Shown here: piece by piece, positions 33,444 to 42,061 of the stretch
Numbering within the stretch: position 1 is the stretch's first letter
Layout of the letters: each line of letters begins with the position of its first letter
Source: Chloroflexi bacterium HGW-Chloroflexi-6
GTDB taxonomy: Bacteria; Chloroflexota; Anaerolineae; Anaerolineales; Villigracilaceae
Assembly: GCA_002840685.1 (NCBI GenBank)
Contig: PHBU01000009.1
Location: forward strand, 124,001-188,000
Direction of reading: 5' to 3'
DNA length: 64,000 nucleotides
Program-made: the position numbers and the translations under genes
Notes under the pieces: generated by a model
Databases searched by the model: none
Seen by the model: the letters and a program-made list of their open reading frames with translations, nothing else
Told to the model about the DNA's origin: nothing

Positions 33444-35114
33444 ATGCCATATCAGGTGCAGCACATTATCGAAGGACGAGGAACACCGATTTGTGTCGCT
33501 AGGGATGTCCCAGTATCCAAGGCGCTGGGCTTGATGATCGAATATGATTTTAGCCAATTACCGGTCGTCAAAAACAAAGGTGCGGATATTATCCCTGAGG
33601 GCATGATAAATTATGAAGGCATTTTGCGTGGGGTAAGAAATTTCAAGGCGAAAATAGAAGACTTAATGGTTCGTGACGTAATGATTTCAGCTCCCGTCTT
33701 TAATATAGAAGATGATCTTTTTGACATTTTAGATAAGTTGAAGGACACAAATGCTATTCTAGTTACCGATGGACCAGACTTGGTAGGAATTGTTACAAGT
33801 TATGATTCGACAGAATATTTTCGTAATCGAACTGAAGATTTAATGCGAGTTGAAGATATTGAGTTGATGGTAAAAGAGTTTATCAAACTTGCGTATCTTA
33901 CAGAACAGGGAGAGCTTGATACTGAAAAGCTTGAAGGAGCGATTGCAAAGATTTCAGCATCGATGAATGAAAGTGCTGTCGGCAAAGTTGATAGACGAAA
34001 AAGGTCTTTTGAAGATTTAACTTTGAATGACTACATTTCCCTTTTAACACTCAAAGACACGTGGACATTTTTTGAACCGGTTCTGGGTGTGCAAAGAAGC
34101 TTTGTAATTGAATTATTGCAGGGAATTCGGGAAATTCGAAATTCCTTAGCCCATTTTCGTGGCAATATCTCAGCCGAACAGCGGGACAGGTTGAAATTTG
34201 GCGCAGAGTGGCTAACCCGTTGCCAGGAAGAATATATTGGGTCAAAAGATAAACTTCTATTAGCTGCTACCTCTGTAAAAGCAGGCGATGACAGCGAATC
34301 ACTATGGGAATTGTTGGATGCTCGAATTGCACTAAATGGGGCAGATGGAAATCCTAATATTTTGTCTGATTTTTCAATAACAGAATCTGCCAAAGGTGGT
34401 GGCCGTTATGCAGAGCTGGCAGATTGGCTACAAAGCTTATCAGGGCGTGTGGACACGATTAAGTTGACATTTAACCAAATAGAGGAAATCATCAAAACTG
34501 ATCTACCGATTTCTGCTCGTAATTACCGTGCCTGGTGGGCAAATGATTCAGTCGGGCATAGTCATTCTCAATTATGGTTGGAAGCGGGTTGGCGGACTAC
34601 GTATATTAACCTGACCGAAGGAAAAATTACTTTCAGTCGTATCCGTGACCGAGAAAAAGCCTATATCACTTTCTTTAGCAAGCTGTTGGATGAATTTCGC
34701 AAAAAGGCCGATTTTTCTATTCGAGAAGCCTCGCCTGACGGTGCCAGTTGGATCGTGATTCAATCCATCCCACGCAGCGGCGCATCATTTGGATCGTTCA
34801 CTTTTTCATTTAGTCGAGATAAACGTTTGCGCATTGAGCTATACCTTGACCTGGGAGACAAAACCCAAACGAAAGATGTTTTCGATAAATTATTCGAGCA
34901 AAGAGAAAGATTCGCAACAGAACTGGGCGAAATCGAATGGGAAAGATTGGACAACCGCAGAGCATCACGTCTTGCTTTGTATCGTGGCGGCCATATAGCC
35001 GAACCCAAAGAACACACCGAATTGCGCAAATGGGCAGCTGAAACGATGGTCAAGTTCTACAACATTCTGGTGGAACCGGCCGAAGCGGCAATTTTAGAGG
35101 TAAGGAGCAGATGA
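33444..35114 (+). CDS. CBS-pair / HEPN (Swt1-like) / DUF4268 fusion protein
   Basis: A 556-residue protein embedded between two hsdM genes. Residues 1-135 are a CBS pair (FSQLPVVKNKG, AILVTDGPDLVGIVTSYD). Residues ~180-260 are a Swt1-type HEPN domain with the RNase-type motif R232-N-S-L-A-H237. A linker includes LPISARNYRAWWAND, and residues ~410-550 match DUF4268, a domain seen in restriction-like proteins. HEPN domains of this type are commonly metal-independent RNases of toxin and abortive-infection systems; the CBS pair could sense an adenine nucleotide. The function as a guard or RNase arm of the R-M locus is inference. It starts 1 base after hsdM and its stop overlaps the next hsdM by 4 bases. 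By eye it is clearly more AT-rich than both hsdM genes. Confidence 0.75.
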   Translation: MPYQVQHIIEGRGTPICVARDVPVSKALGLMIEYDFSQLPVVKNKGADIIPEGMINYEGILRGVRNFKAKIEDLMVRDVMISAPVFNIEDDLFDILDKLKDTNAILVTDGPDLVGIVTSYDSTEYFRNRTEDLMRVEDIELMVKEFIKLAYLTEQGELDTEKLEGAIAKISASMNESAVGKVDRRKRSFEDLTLNDYISLLTLKDTWTFFEPVLGVQRSFVIELLQGIREIRNSLAHFRGNISAEQRDRLKFGAEWLTRCQEEYIGSKDKLLLAATSVKAGDDSESLWELLDARIALNGADGNPNILSDFSITESAKGGGRYAELADWLQSLSGRVDTIKLTFNQIEEIIKTDLPISARNYRAWWANDSVGHSHSQLWLEAGWRTTYINLTEGKITFSRIRDREKAYITFFSKLLDEFRKKADFSIREASPDGASWIVIQSIPRSGASFGSFTFSFSRDKRLRIELYLDLGDKTQTKDVFDKLFEQRERFATELGEIEWERLDNRRASRLALYRGGHIAEPKEHTELRKWAAETMVKFYNILVEPAEAAILEVRSR

Positions 35115-36610
35115 CCGATCGCCTAACCCAATCCGAACTCGAATCCTACCTGTGGGGCGCCGCCACCATTTTGCGCGGACTGGTGGATGCCGGCGATTAC
35201 AAGCAGTACATCTTCCCGCTGCTGTTCTACAAGCGTCTTTCGGATGTTTGGGATGCGGAGTATGTCGAGGCCCTGGTCGACACGGACGATGCCGATTACG
35301 CCCGCGCGATGGCTGATGAACGCTTTGTCATCCCGGCGGGCGCGCACTGGAACGAGGTACGTGATACGCCCAAGGATGTTGGCAAAGCCATCCAGACGGC
35401 ATTTCGCTCGATCGAAGCCGCCAACCCCGTAAAACTGGATGGGATTTTTGGCGACGCGCCCTGGACAAACAAGGAGCGCCTGCCCGACCACACGCTCAAG
35501 AACCTGCTTGAACATTTCGCGAAGCACACACTTTCGCTGGCCAACGTTCCCGAAGACGAACTGGGAAACGGCTACGAGTTCCTGATCAAGAAATTTGCCG
35601 ATGACAGCGGACATACCGCACAGGAGTTTTACACCAATCGCACGGTGGTGCATCTGATGGTACAAATGCTCGAGCCCCAGGCGGGTGAGCGGATTTACGA
35701 CCCGACCTGCGGCACGGGCGGGATGCTGATCTCGGCGCTCGATGAAGTCAAGCGCAAAGGCGGCGAATACCGCACGCTGAAACTCTACGGGCAGGAGCGC
35801 AACCACATGACCGCCTCCATCGCGCGCATGAACCTGGCCCTGCACGGCGTGGACGATTTCGCGGTTGCCCGTGGCGATACGCTAGAAAATCCCGTTTTCA
35901 GTGAGCACGACCGCTTGGCGACCTTCGACGTGGTGCTGGCCAACCCGCCCTATTCGATCAAGCAGTGGAACCGCGAAGCCTGGCAAAGCGACTCGTGGGG
36001 ACGTAACTTCCTCGGCACCCCGCCCCAGGGACGCGCGGATTATGCCTTCTTCCAGCACATTCTCAAGAGCCTGAGCGCCAGCGGACGCTGCGCCATTCTC
36101 TTCCCGCATGGAGTTTTGTTCCGCAAGGAAGAAGCCGACATGCGCCAGAAACTGGTGAACGCCGACCTGGTGGACTGTGTGCTCGGGCTGGGACCGAACC
36201 TGTTCTACAACTCGCCAATGGAAGCCTGCATCGTCATTTGCCGGATAAACAAGCCGGCGGAACGGCGCGGCCGGGTGCAGTTCATCAACGCCGTGGACGA
36301 AGTGACCCGTGAGCGCAGCATGAGTTACCTTAAACCCGAACACCAGGAACGGATCGCGGACGCCTATCACGCCTTCGCTGATATGGATGGCTTTGCGAAG
36401 GTGGCGACCCTGGATGAAATCCGCGCCAAGGATGGGAATCTGAGCATCCCGCTCTATGTACGTGGAAAAGGTGTGAGCGACGAAAAAGGCGACTATAGTG
36501 CCGCCGGTGGACTGACGGAAGCGGTGCGGGCGTGGGAAGAGAGTTCGATCGAGGTGTCTAAAACTTTGGAAAATCTGCTGACAGAACTGGAGAACCAAAA
36601 TGGGATTTGA
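35111..36610 (+). CDS. hsdM: Type I restriction-modification methyltransferase subunit (second copy)
   Basis: A 499-residue HsdM paralogous to, but clearly different from, the copy at 31946. It has the same N-terminal YIFPLLFYKRLSDVWDAEY block, TAQEFYTNRTVVHLM, motif I DPTCGTGGML and motif IV NPPYSI. All catalytic residues appear intact. Its start codon overlaps the stop of the CBS-HEPN gene (ATGA), so the three genes form one transcription unit. It overlaps the DUF262 gene by 11 bases. Only one intact hsdS and one hsdR are seen, so one M subunit may belong to a lost partner. Confidence 0.95.
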   Translation: MTDRLTQSELESYLWGAATILRGLVDAGDYKQYIFPLLFYKRLSDVWDAEYVEALVDTDDADYARAMADERFVIPAGAHWNEVRDTPKDVGKAIQTAFRSIEAANPVKLDGIFGDAPWTNKERLPDHTLKNLLEHFAKHTLSLANVPEDELGNGYEFLIKKFADDSGHTAQEFYTNRTVVHLMVQMLEPQAGERIYDPTCGTGGMLISALDEVKRKGGEYRTLKLYGQERNHMTASIARMNLALHGVDDFAVARGDTLENPVFSEHDRLATFDVVLANPPYSIKQWNREAWQSDSWGRNFLGTPPQGRADYAFFQHILKSLSASGRCAILFPHGVLFRKEEADMRQKLVNADLVDCVLGLGPNLFYNSPMEACIVICRINKPAERRGRVQFINAVDEVTRERSMSYLKPEHQERIADAYHAFADMDGFAKVATLDEIRAKDGNLSIPLYVRGKGVSDEKGDYSAAGGLTEAVRAWEESSIEVSKTLENLLTELENQNGI

Positions 36611-38378
36611 AAAGCCTATTACCATTCAGAAAGCCATTTCTGAAATTCAATCCAATAAATATGTTCTTCCTGCGATCCAACGGGAATTCGTTTGGAAAGC
36701 TGAACAGATTGAAAAATTGTTCGATTCACTCCTACGTGGATATCCAATCGGTTCATTTCTTTTCTGGAAAGTAACCCCAGAAAGAATCGGGGATTTCCAG
36801 TTTTATCATTTTATGGATCATTATCACGAGCGGGATTTTCGCCACAATGAGCCCTATAATCCACCAGCGCACCAAGATGTGACGGCAATTTTGGATGGAC
36901 AACAAAGGCTCACTGCCTTGAATATTGGTATCAACGGTTGGTATGCTTACAAGTTGCCGCGTTATTGGTGGAATAATGATGAAGGTTTCCCAAAACAAGA
37001 ACTCTATATCAATTTGAATAGACCTCAACCGCAGGAGACGGAAACAGCGACAAACGGTTTTGAAGTTCGCTTTCTTCGAAAAGTTGATCTCAAAAAGCCA
37101 GAGGAGAAAAAATATTGGTTTAAGGTTGGAGATGTTATGCAATTTGCCAACATGCAAAGTGTTTTCAATTTCTGTGTTAAGAGCGGACTGATCAACGATC
37201 GTGACACATATTCTTCTGATACTTTAGTGGGATTATGGAACGTGCTTACACAGCAGCCTCTAGTGAACTATTTTCTCGAAGAAGAACAAAACCTCGACAA
37301 AGTCCTAAACATTTTTATCAGGGTTAATTCTGGCGGGACACCGTTAAGCTATTCAGACATGCTTCTTTCAATTGCAACTGCTGCGTGGAAGGAACTGGAT
37401 GCCCGCCAGGAAATTTATGACTTGGTGGAACAGCTGAATCAAGTCGGTGATGGTTTTAATTTTGACAAAGATTTTGTGCTCAAGGCAGGGTTGGTTCTTA
37501 GTGACATTCAGTCAATAGAATTTCGCGTCACCAGCTTTAATCGTCAAAATATGCTCACCATTGAGGAAAATTGGGAAGGAATTGTGGGCGCGCTCAAAGG
37601 CGCAGCATATTTATTGGCTTCTTGGGGATATAACTGGCAGACGCTGGTTTCTAGCTTTGCTGTTATTCCTCTAGCATATCACCTCTACAAACTTAACTCC
37701 CCGAAAAATTTCGTTACGGCTTCTCAATATGCATTCTCTCGCGAGAAGATGTTGCACTGGTTACGAGTGGCCATACTCAAACGAACTTTCAGTGGCCCGA
37801 CTGATAATACTTTACGAGCAATTCGGCGCGCAATGCAAACTGAGGGGAACGAAATATTTCCTCAAAATTTAATATTTGATGAATTGAAAACAACACCAAA
37901 ATCCATGAGTTTTGACGAAGCGGAATTAGACGGCCTATTAAGTTACCGGTATGGGCAAAATTATGTGTTTTCAGTTTTGGCGATGCTTTATCCCTGGCTC
38001 AAATACGATCAGCAATTCCACGTTGACCATATTTTTCCACGAAGCAGATTTAATTCCAAAGAATTAATATCGCACGGAATATCCGAAGACAAATGGCATT
38101 TATGGCTCGACCATGCCAATGACATCGGCAATTTGCAGCTTCTACAAGGTCCCGTCAACCAGTCTAAATCAGACCAAGCTTTTGAAAGCTGGCTGATGGG
38201 GGAATGTCCGACTCCCAACGACCTTAGTTCCTATAAAAGTTTACATCTGATACCAGATGGGGAATTAACATTCGAAAAATTTCCAGAGTTCTTAGAAGCC
38301 CGGACAAATATTATGAGAGATAAACTTGCGTTGTTATTGGGTGTGAAATTGGTTGATGGCAAACCAAGCCAGAAGTGA
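36600..38378 (+). CDS. DUF262/HNH nuclease (GmrSD-like restriction protein)
   Basis: A 592-residue protein. The N-terminal DUF262 domain shows VLPAIQREFVWKAEQIEKL and ILDGQQRLTAL, the ParB-like NTP-binding core. The C-terminal domain has an HNH-type nuclease: HVDHIFPRSRF near residue 475 and GNLQLLQGPVNQSK about 30 residues on. GmrSD and related proteins cut modified (for example glucosylated) phage DNA in an NTP-dependent manner; target here is unknown. It overlaps hsdM by 11 bases, so is co-expressed. By eye it is AT-rich relative to the hsd genes, suggesting a captured cargo gene. Confidence 0.88.
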   Translation: MGFEKPITIQKAISEIQSNKYVLPAIQREFVWKAEQIEKLFDSLLRGYPIGSFLFWKVTPERIGDFQFYHFMDHYHERDFRHNEPYNPPAHQDVTAILDGQQRLTALNIGINGWYAYKLPRYWWNNDEGFPKQELYINLNRPQPQETETATNGFEVRFLRKVDLKKPEEKKYWFKVGDVMQFANMQSVFNFCVKSGLINDRDTYSSDTLVGLWNVLTQQPLVNYFLEEEQNLDKVLNIFIRVNSGGTPLSYSDMLLSIATAAWKELDARQEIYDLVEQLNQVGDGFNFDKDFVLKAGLVLSDIQSIEFRVTSFNRQNMLTIEENWEGIVGALKGAAYLLASWGYNWQTLVSSFAVIPLAYHLYKLNSPKNFVTASQYAFSREKMLHWLRVAILKRTFSGPTDNTLRAIRRAMQTEGNEIFPQNLIFDELKTTPKSMSFDEAELDGLLSYRYGQNYVFSVLAMLYPWLKYDQQFHVDHIFPRSRFNSKELISHGISEDKWHLWLDHANDIGNLQLLQGPVNQSKSDQAFESWLMGECPTPNDLSSYKSLHLIPDGELTFEKFPEFLEARTNIMRDKLALLLGVKLVDGKPSQK

Positions 38379-38389
38379 TTCAACCTTTT

Positions 38390-38425
38390 ATGCATCCCCT
38401 CACCCGTCTCGCTAACGTAGGTCAC
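38390..38425 (+). pseudogene. Possible degenerate hsdS 5' stub (faint)
   Basis: ATG followed by TCACCCGTCTCGCTAACGTA resembles ACCCGCTTTGCTGACGTA at the start of the stub at 41897. Similarity is lost after about 36 bases. It lies between DUF262 and DUF6236 genes, the position expected if every cargo junction carries a stub. Weak on its own. Confidence 0.3.
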
Positions 38426-38530
38426 CTCAATGCCAACGACTACGCCATCTACTTATCCGGTGTTTTTCGATCGCATGCAAATTCTGCACCTGGCTGAATT
38501 TTAGCGAGATTGTGATAAGGATCATTGAAA

Positions 38531-39571
38531 ATGTCCACTGGAATTCCACTTCCTCGAGCAATTCTATATTACCCGACAATCTCAATTCGTAATCCAAGTT
38601 GGATTAGACAGGTTATTCTCTATTGGGATCAAATCGGATCAATTATTCCAAGAGAATTGGATGGCTTTACCCGGCAATCTGAAGATATTCGCATTCTTCG
38701 TCGATTTGAAATATTCAGAACATACCATCCAGAAGATAGCGTCCGCCATTGTGATGAGTTATCGAAAGAATTTCTTGCCTTGGTTAAAACGGCTAAGTTC
38801 CAGCTTGCAGTAAAACAAACTCCAGGACGTATAAATCGTTTTAGGGTTTATCACACGAAAATTTCTAAGCCTCTAGCCGAAGATCTTATCGAAGGCGGTT
38901 ATGCAATTCTTGATGGTGCTTGGCTATATCTAGAACGATCGTATGCGCTACTTTATATGTCACTCTTGGCCAAATATCTGGCGGATGATGACCAGAATTC
39001 ACTTACTACCCCAGGTACAGATTTTAAAGCATACTTGGATTTAAATTTCTCGTCAGATGACGAAGGTAATACCCGTTCAGGCCTTTCGTTCACTTTAAAC
39101 AATGTTTTACCAATGCCGCGCCAGGATGTGTCAATAGAGAAAATTATCGAATTTAAGTCAAAACGCCACCTGGAATTGTTGAATTTTCGCCAAGTTGTCT
39201 ATGATTATCAAGACCGACTCAAACAAGTACAAGAAAAGACCGAAGCACTTGATTTAATTGACCGTTTTGTATCACAGATAAAGATTGAAGTTACCCAACT
39301 TGATAGACTATTTACAGATGCAAAAATGCCGGTCATTCTAGGGGCAGTTGAGAATGTGTTGAAAGTTGAAACTCCAACCATAATTGCAGGATTGGCAACA
39401 ATTGGGACTATTCCTTTTCCATTAGCAATTGCAGGCGCTGTAATTGCTGGCAGTATTTCGCTTAGAAAATATCAATTAGATGTCCGCAATGAGAATCGGA
39501 AACGATTGGCAGAAAATTCTTATTCTTATCTCTATCAAGCCCAGCAAGAAGGCATCATCGACCGTCCATGA
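38531..39571 (+). CDS. DUF6236-like protein
   Basis: A 346-residue protein whose start (AILYYPTISIRNPSWIRQVILYWDQIGSIIP) matches the opening of DUF6236 proteins, found mostly in bacterial accessory regions. A mixed helical middle (EKIIEFKSKRHLELL, coiled-coil-like QDRLKQVQEKTEALD) leads to a hydrophobic Gly/Ala-rich segment near residues 280-310 (IAGLATIGTIPFPLAIAGAVIAGSIS) that could be one membrane hairpin. No catalytic motif is visible. AAGGA lies 10 bases upstream. Its stop overlaps the ATG of an hsdS stub (ATGA). AT-rich by eye. Confidence 0.6.
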   Translation: MSTGIPLPRAILYYPTISIRNPSWIRQVILYWDQIGSIIPRELDGFTRQSEDIRILRRFEIFRTYHPEDSVRHCDELSKEFLALVKTAKFQLAVKQTPGRINRFRVYHTKISKPLAEDLIEGGYAILDGAWLYLERSYALLYMSLLAKYLADDDQNSLTTPGTDFKAYLDLNFSSDDEGNTRSGLSFTLNNVLPMPRQDVSIEKIIEFKSKRHLELLNFRQVVYDYQDRLKQVQEKTEALDLIDRFVSQIKIEVTQLDRLFTDAKMPVILGAVENVLKVETPTIIAGLATIGTIPFPLAIAGAVIAGSISLRKYQLDVRNENRKRLAENSYSYLYQAQQEGIIDRP

Positions 39572-39717
39572 ACTTCGCTAAACTCTCCTCCGTTATCACC
39601 CTCGCCTCCACACGGACAGCCGACCCGCTCGCTGCACGGATTGAGCGCTTCCCGGGCCTGGAGCACATCGAGCCGGAAAATTTGCACATTCGCAGTTGGG
39701 GCAATATAGGTGGGCTG
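39568..39717 (+). pseudogene. Truncated hsdS 5' end (stub 1)
   Basis: Encodes about 48 residues of an HsdS N-terminus (VITLASTRTADPLAA, IERFPGLEHIEPENLHI, RSWGNI), aligning with the start of intact HsdS (GLERFVAGEHMDTDNLHIRRWGDV). Homology stops after the conserved WGN motif; the frame continues unrelated to 39831 and runs into the ATPase gene. Nearly identical in DNA to stub 3 at 41897 over the central 90 bases. GC-rich, unlike the cargo on both sides. Confidence 0.8.
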
Positions 39718-39817
39718 AAGGTGATTGTGCAAGAGTGGGAAAATGGTTTCACTCGATTACGATTAACACATGAAAAGCTACCCAATATTTTTTTGTTATC
39801 TAAAACAGGAGGGCAAT

Positions 39818-41299
39818 ATGCTTGCACGTGAAATATTACAGCAAATCGAATTTGGTAACCCAGTAGCAGAATATGACAAAGGATTGCAAAATTATTTTGT
39901 CATCACGGATGCTTTCCGTCATCTTGTTTCAGGCAATGTGGATATTATTGCTGGCGACAAAGGAACGGGGAAAACAGCCATTTATCAGCATTTGAAACAA
40001 TCATATTCGAAAATACCTGAACTTATGGGGATAGACATAATTTCAGGGTTTAACGTTTCTGGTGAACCAATTTTTAGGCGACTTGGGAATGAAGAAAAGT
40101 TAACGGATGGTCAATATGTTACGATATGGAAAATGTATTTTCTTTCTCTAGTTGGAAATTGGTTTCTGAAAAAACATAGGAGCAATTTTTCTAGCAAGGC
40201 GCAAAAACTTGATGCGCTTTTAACCAAAATCGATTTGTTAAGCGGTGACGATAGCGCTGCAAATATCTTTGGTAAATTGATGGGCTGGCTCAGAAATAAT
40301 GCTACGCCGAAATCGGTTGGGGTTGAGTTTGGTCTCAACGAGTATGGCATTCCAGTGTTTACACCAAAGGTCGAATTGGGTAAAGCAACTGAAAAAGAAA
40401 AAGTTCGACCCGAAATGATTTCTCACGAAGAAGCATTCTCGATTTTGGATGATGCCTTATCCGAGAAGAAAATAGTTGCATGGGTCCTAATGGACAGACT
40501 AGATGAGGCTTTTGTAGGGAGGCCTGACATAGAGATTCCTGCACTTCGCGCATTAGTTCGAACTTTTATGGATTTGCGCTCATTCAAAAACATTCATCTG
40601 AAATTATTTGTAAGGAATGACTTGTTTCGAAAAATTACTCAGGAAGGATTTGTTAATCTAACTCACGTTAGTGCTCGAAAGAAAGAGATTGTTTGGGATG
40701 ACAACGATCTTTATGCGATGATGTGCCAAAGAATTCGGAAAGGTGAAGAAGTTTTACGAAGTATTGGTTTATATCGTCCAAGCGACAAACAGCTTTTTAA
40801 CACCATATTCCCATCACAGATAAACCCAGCAAGAGGGCAACCTAGTTCATGGAAATGGGTATTGTCCCAAGTTCGGGATGGAAATGGCGTTAAGGCGCCT
40901 CGCAATGTGATTGATTTATGCATAATAGCCCAGGAAGAACAGCTTAGAAAAGAGCGTAGATCATCTAGAGAATTTGTCTCTGGGGTGCCACTTATCGAGG
41001 CAGAATCTCTTAAAAAGGCCACTATAAGGCTGAGTAAACTTCGCATTGAAGATACTTTGCTAGCGGAGTATGGCGAAGATGTAAAAAGAGCCATTAAGGC
41101 TTTTCAAAATGGCAAATCTGATCATACTGAAAAGTCATTATCGGAACTTTTCCATATCCCAGATAGAATTCAAATGAGTTTAATAATAAAGGCATTGTGT
41201 GATATCGGGTTCCTCGAACAAAAAGGGGAACAATATATGATTCCTCCAATATACAGAAGTGGTTTGAATATCACAAAAGGGAAGGCAAATGGAAATTAA
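39818..41299 (+). CDS. P-loop ATPase of the Sll1717 type
   Basis: A 493-residue protein beginning FGNPVAEYDKGLQNYFVITDAF, then Walker A AGDKGTGKTAIYQ (residues ~45-57) and Walker B VAWVLMDRLDEAF (near 222-233), with the KLFVRNDLF sensor-like segment afterward. This order matches the Sll1717-family P-loop ATPases, STAND/KAP-like proteins found in defence regions. The C-terminal part ends in a winged-helix-like region (SLSELFHIPDRIQMSLIIKALCDIGFLEQKG). AGGAGGG upstream fixes the start. It sits between two hsdS remnants. A regulatory or abortive-infection role is inferred. Confidence 0.75.
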   Translation: MLAREILQQIEFGNPVAEYDKGLQNYFVITDAFRHLVSGNVDIIAGDKGTGKTAIYQHLKQSYSKIPELMGIDIISGFNVSGEPIFRRLGNEEKLTDGQYVTIWKMYFLSLVGNWFLKKHRSNFSSKAQKLDALLTKIDLLSGDDSAANIFGKLMGWLRNNATPKSVGVEFGLNEYGIPVFTPKVELGKATEKEKVRPEMISHEEAFSILDDALSEKKIVAWVLMDRLDEAFVGRPDIEIPALRALVRTFMDLRSFKNIHLKLFVRNDLFRKITQEGFVNLTHVSARKKEIVWDDNDLYAMMCQRIRKGEEVLRSIGLYRPSDKQLFNTIFPSQINPARGQPSSWKWVLSQVRDGNGVKAPRNVIDLCIIAQEEQLRKERRSSREFVSGVPLIEAESLKKATIRLSKLRIEDTLLAEYGEDVKRAIKAFQNGKSDHTEKSLSELFHIPDRIQMSLIIKALCDIGFLEQKGEQYMIPPIYRSGLNITKGKANGN

Positions 41300-41627
41300 A
41301 TCTTTGCGCGCGCCAACCCGCTCGCCGCAGGGACTGAGCGCTTCGCCGCCATCGGCGCAGTTGAAACCGCTTCTCAGTCCATGCAAGTCCTGCGAACTGG
41401 CCAACTCACAGCCCGCAGCGCCGTGCTGAGCCTGCCGAAGCAGGCTTCTACGAACTGAGGCAGGGACTGCGTAGCGTCCCGCCCCGAACCACGCCGAAAG
41501 CCGACCATGCCTATAAAATTTGCTGACGTAATCACCCTCTCATCCACGCGGACAGCCGATCCCCCTCGCCGCAGTGATTGAGCGTAAAAGTATTCATCTT
41601 CTAATAACAAGGAGACTATGAATCACG
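41300..41627 (+). pseudogene. hsdS debris between cargo genes, including stub 2 (41507-41585)
   Basis: About 330 bases without an intact gene. At 41310-41345 GCCAACCCGCTCGCCGCAGG...GAGCGCTTC would encode ANPLAAGTERF, matching the HsdS N-terminal motif. At 41507 ATG begins a second copy (IKFADVITLSSTRTADP) that is thrown out of frame by an extra base in a C-run and stops at 41581. The DNA between includes a small AGCCTGC/GCAGGCT hairpin. Best read as remains of at least two hsdS 5' ends. Confidence 0.6.
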
Positions 41628-41897
41628 ATGGAAACCATTTTTCTGAATGAACGAGTGACCCGACAGCAAGTTTTGGATTCTTTGCACGAATTTGCCAGCC
41701 AATACCCTGACACAAATGCTTATGATGATTGGTTGAACAAAGGCACTTATAAATTTGCCGTTCGTTTTGACGGTCGGCTTTATCCGCCCAAGCAAATCTT
41801 AAGTATGGCTACTGGCATTCCAACGTCCGATTTCAGCGGTGGTGAGCAAACCAATCGCATCTTTCGTGAATTAGGTTTTGATGTTGGCGACAAATAA
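41628..41897 (+). CDS. Small protein resembling the head domain of McrA/HNH-type restriction proteins
   Basis: An 89-residue protein with TYKFAVRFDGRLYPPKQILSMATGI and FSGGEQTNRIFRELGF. This YPPK...FSGGE pattern is one I associate with the N-terminal domain of larger restriction-type proteins, where it precedes a nuclease domain. Here it stands alone, so it is either a remnant or a small DNA-binding accessory. AAGGAG lies 11 bases upstream. The stop codon shares a base with the ATG of the next hsdS stub. AT-richer than the stubs. Confidence 0.5.
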   Translation: METIFLNERVTRQQVLDSLHEFASQYPDTNAYDDWLNKGTYKFAVRFDGRLYPPKQILSMATGIPTSDFSGGEQTNRIFRELGFDVGDK

Positions 41898-42046
41898 TGA
41901 CCATCACCCGCTTTGCTGACGTAATCACCCTCGCCTCCACACGGACAGCCGACCCGCTCGCCGCACGGATTGAGCGCTCCCCCGGCCTGGAGCACATTGA
42001 GCCGGAGAATTTGCACATTCACCACAAGTTTATTTTACGAAGATAA
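41897..42046 (+). pseudogene. Truncated hsdS 5' end (stub 3)
   Basis: A 49-codon frame. The first 41 codons encode an HsdS start (FADVITLASTRTADPLAARI, GLEHIEPENLHI). After that the sequence changes to HHKFILRR and a stop, 15 bases before the next cargo gene. Homology ends within about seven codons of where stub 1 ends. DNA over GTAATCACCCTCGCC to GAGCGC is almost the same as in stub 1. Confidence 0.8.
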
Positions 42047-42061
42047 ATTAGGAGCACGATT

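Noticed and set aside
38430..38504. 24-codon frame (MPTTTPSTYPVFFDRMQ...) before the DUF6236 gene
   Set aside because: No ribosome site and no recognisable family; more likely debris near the faint hsdS stub.
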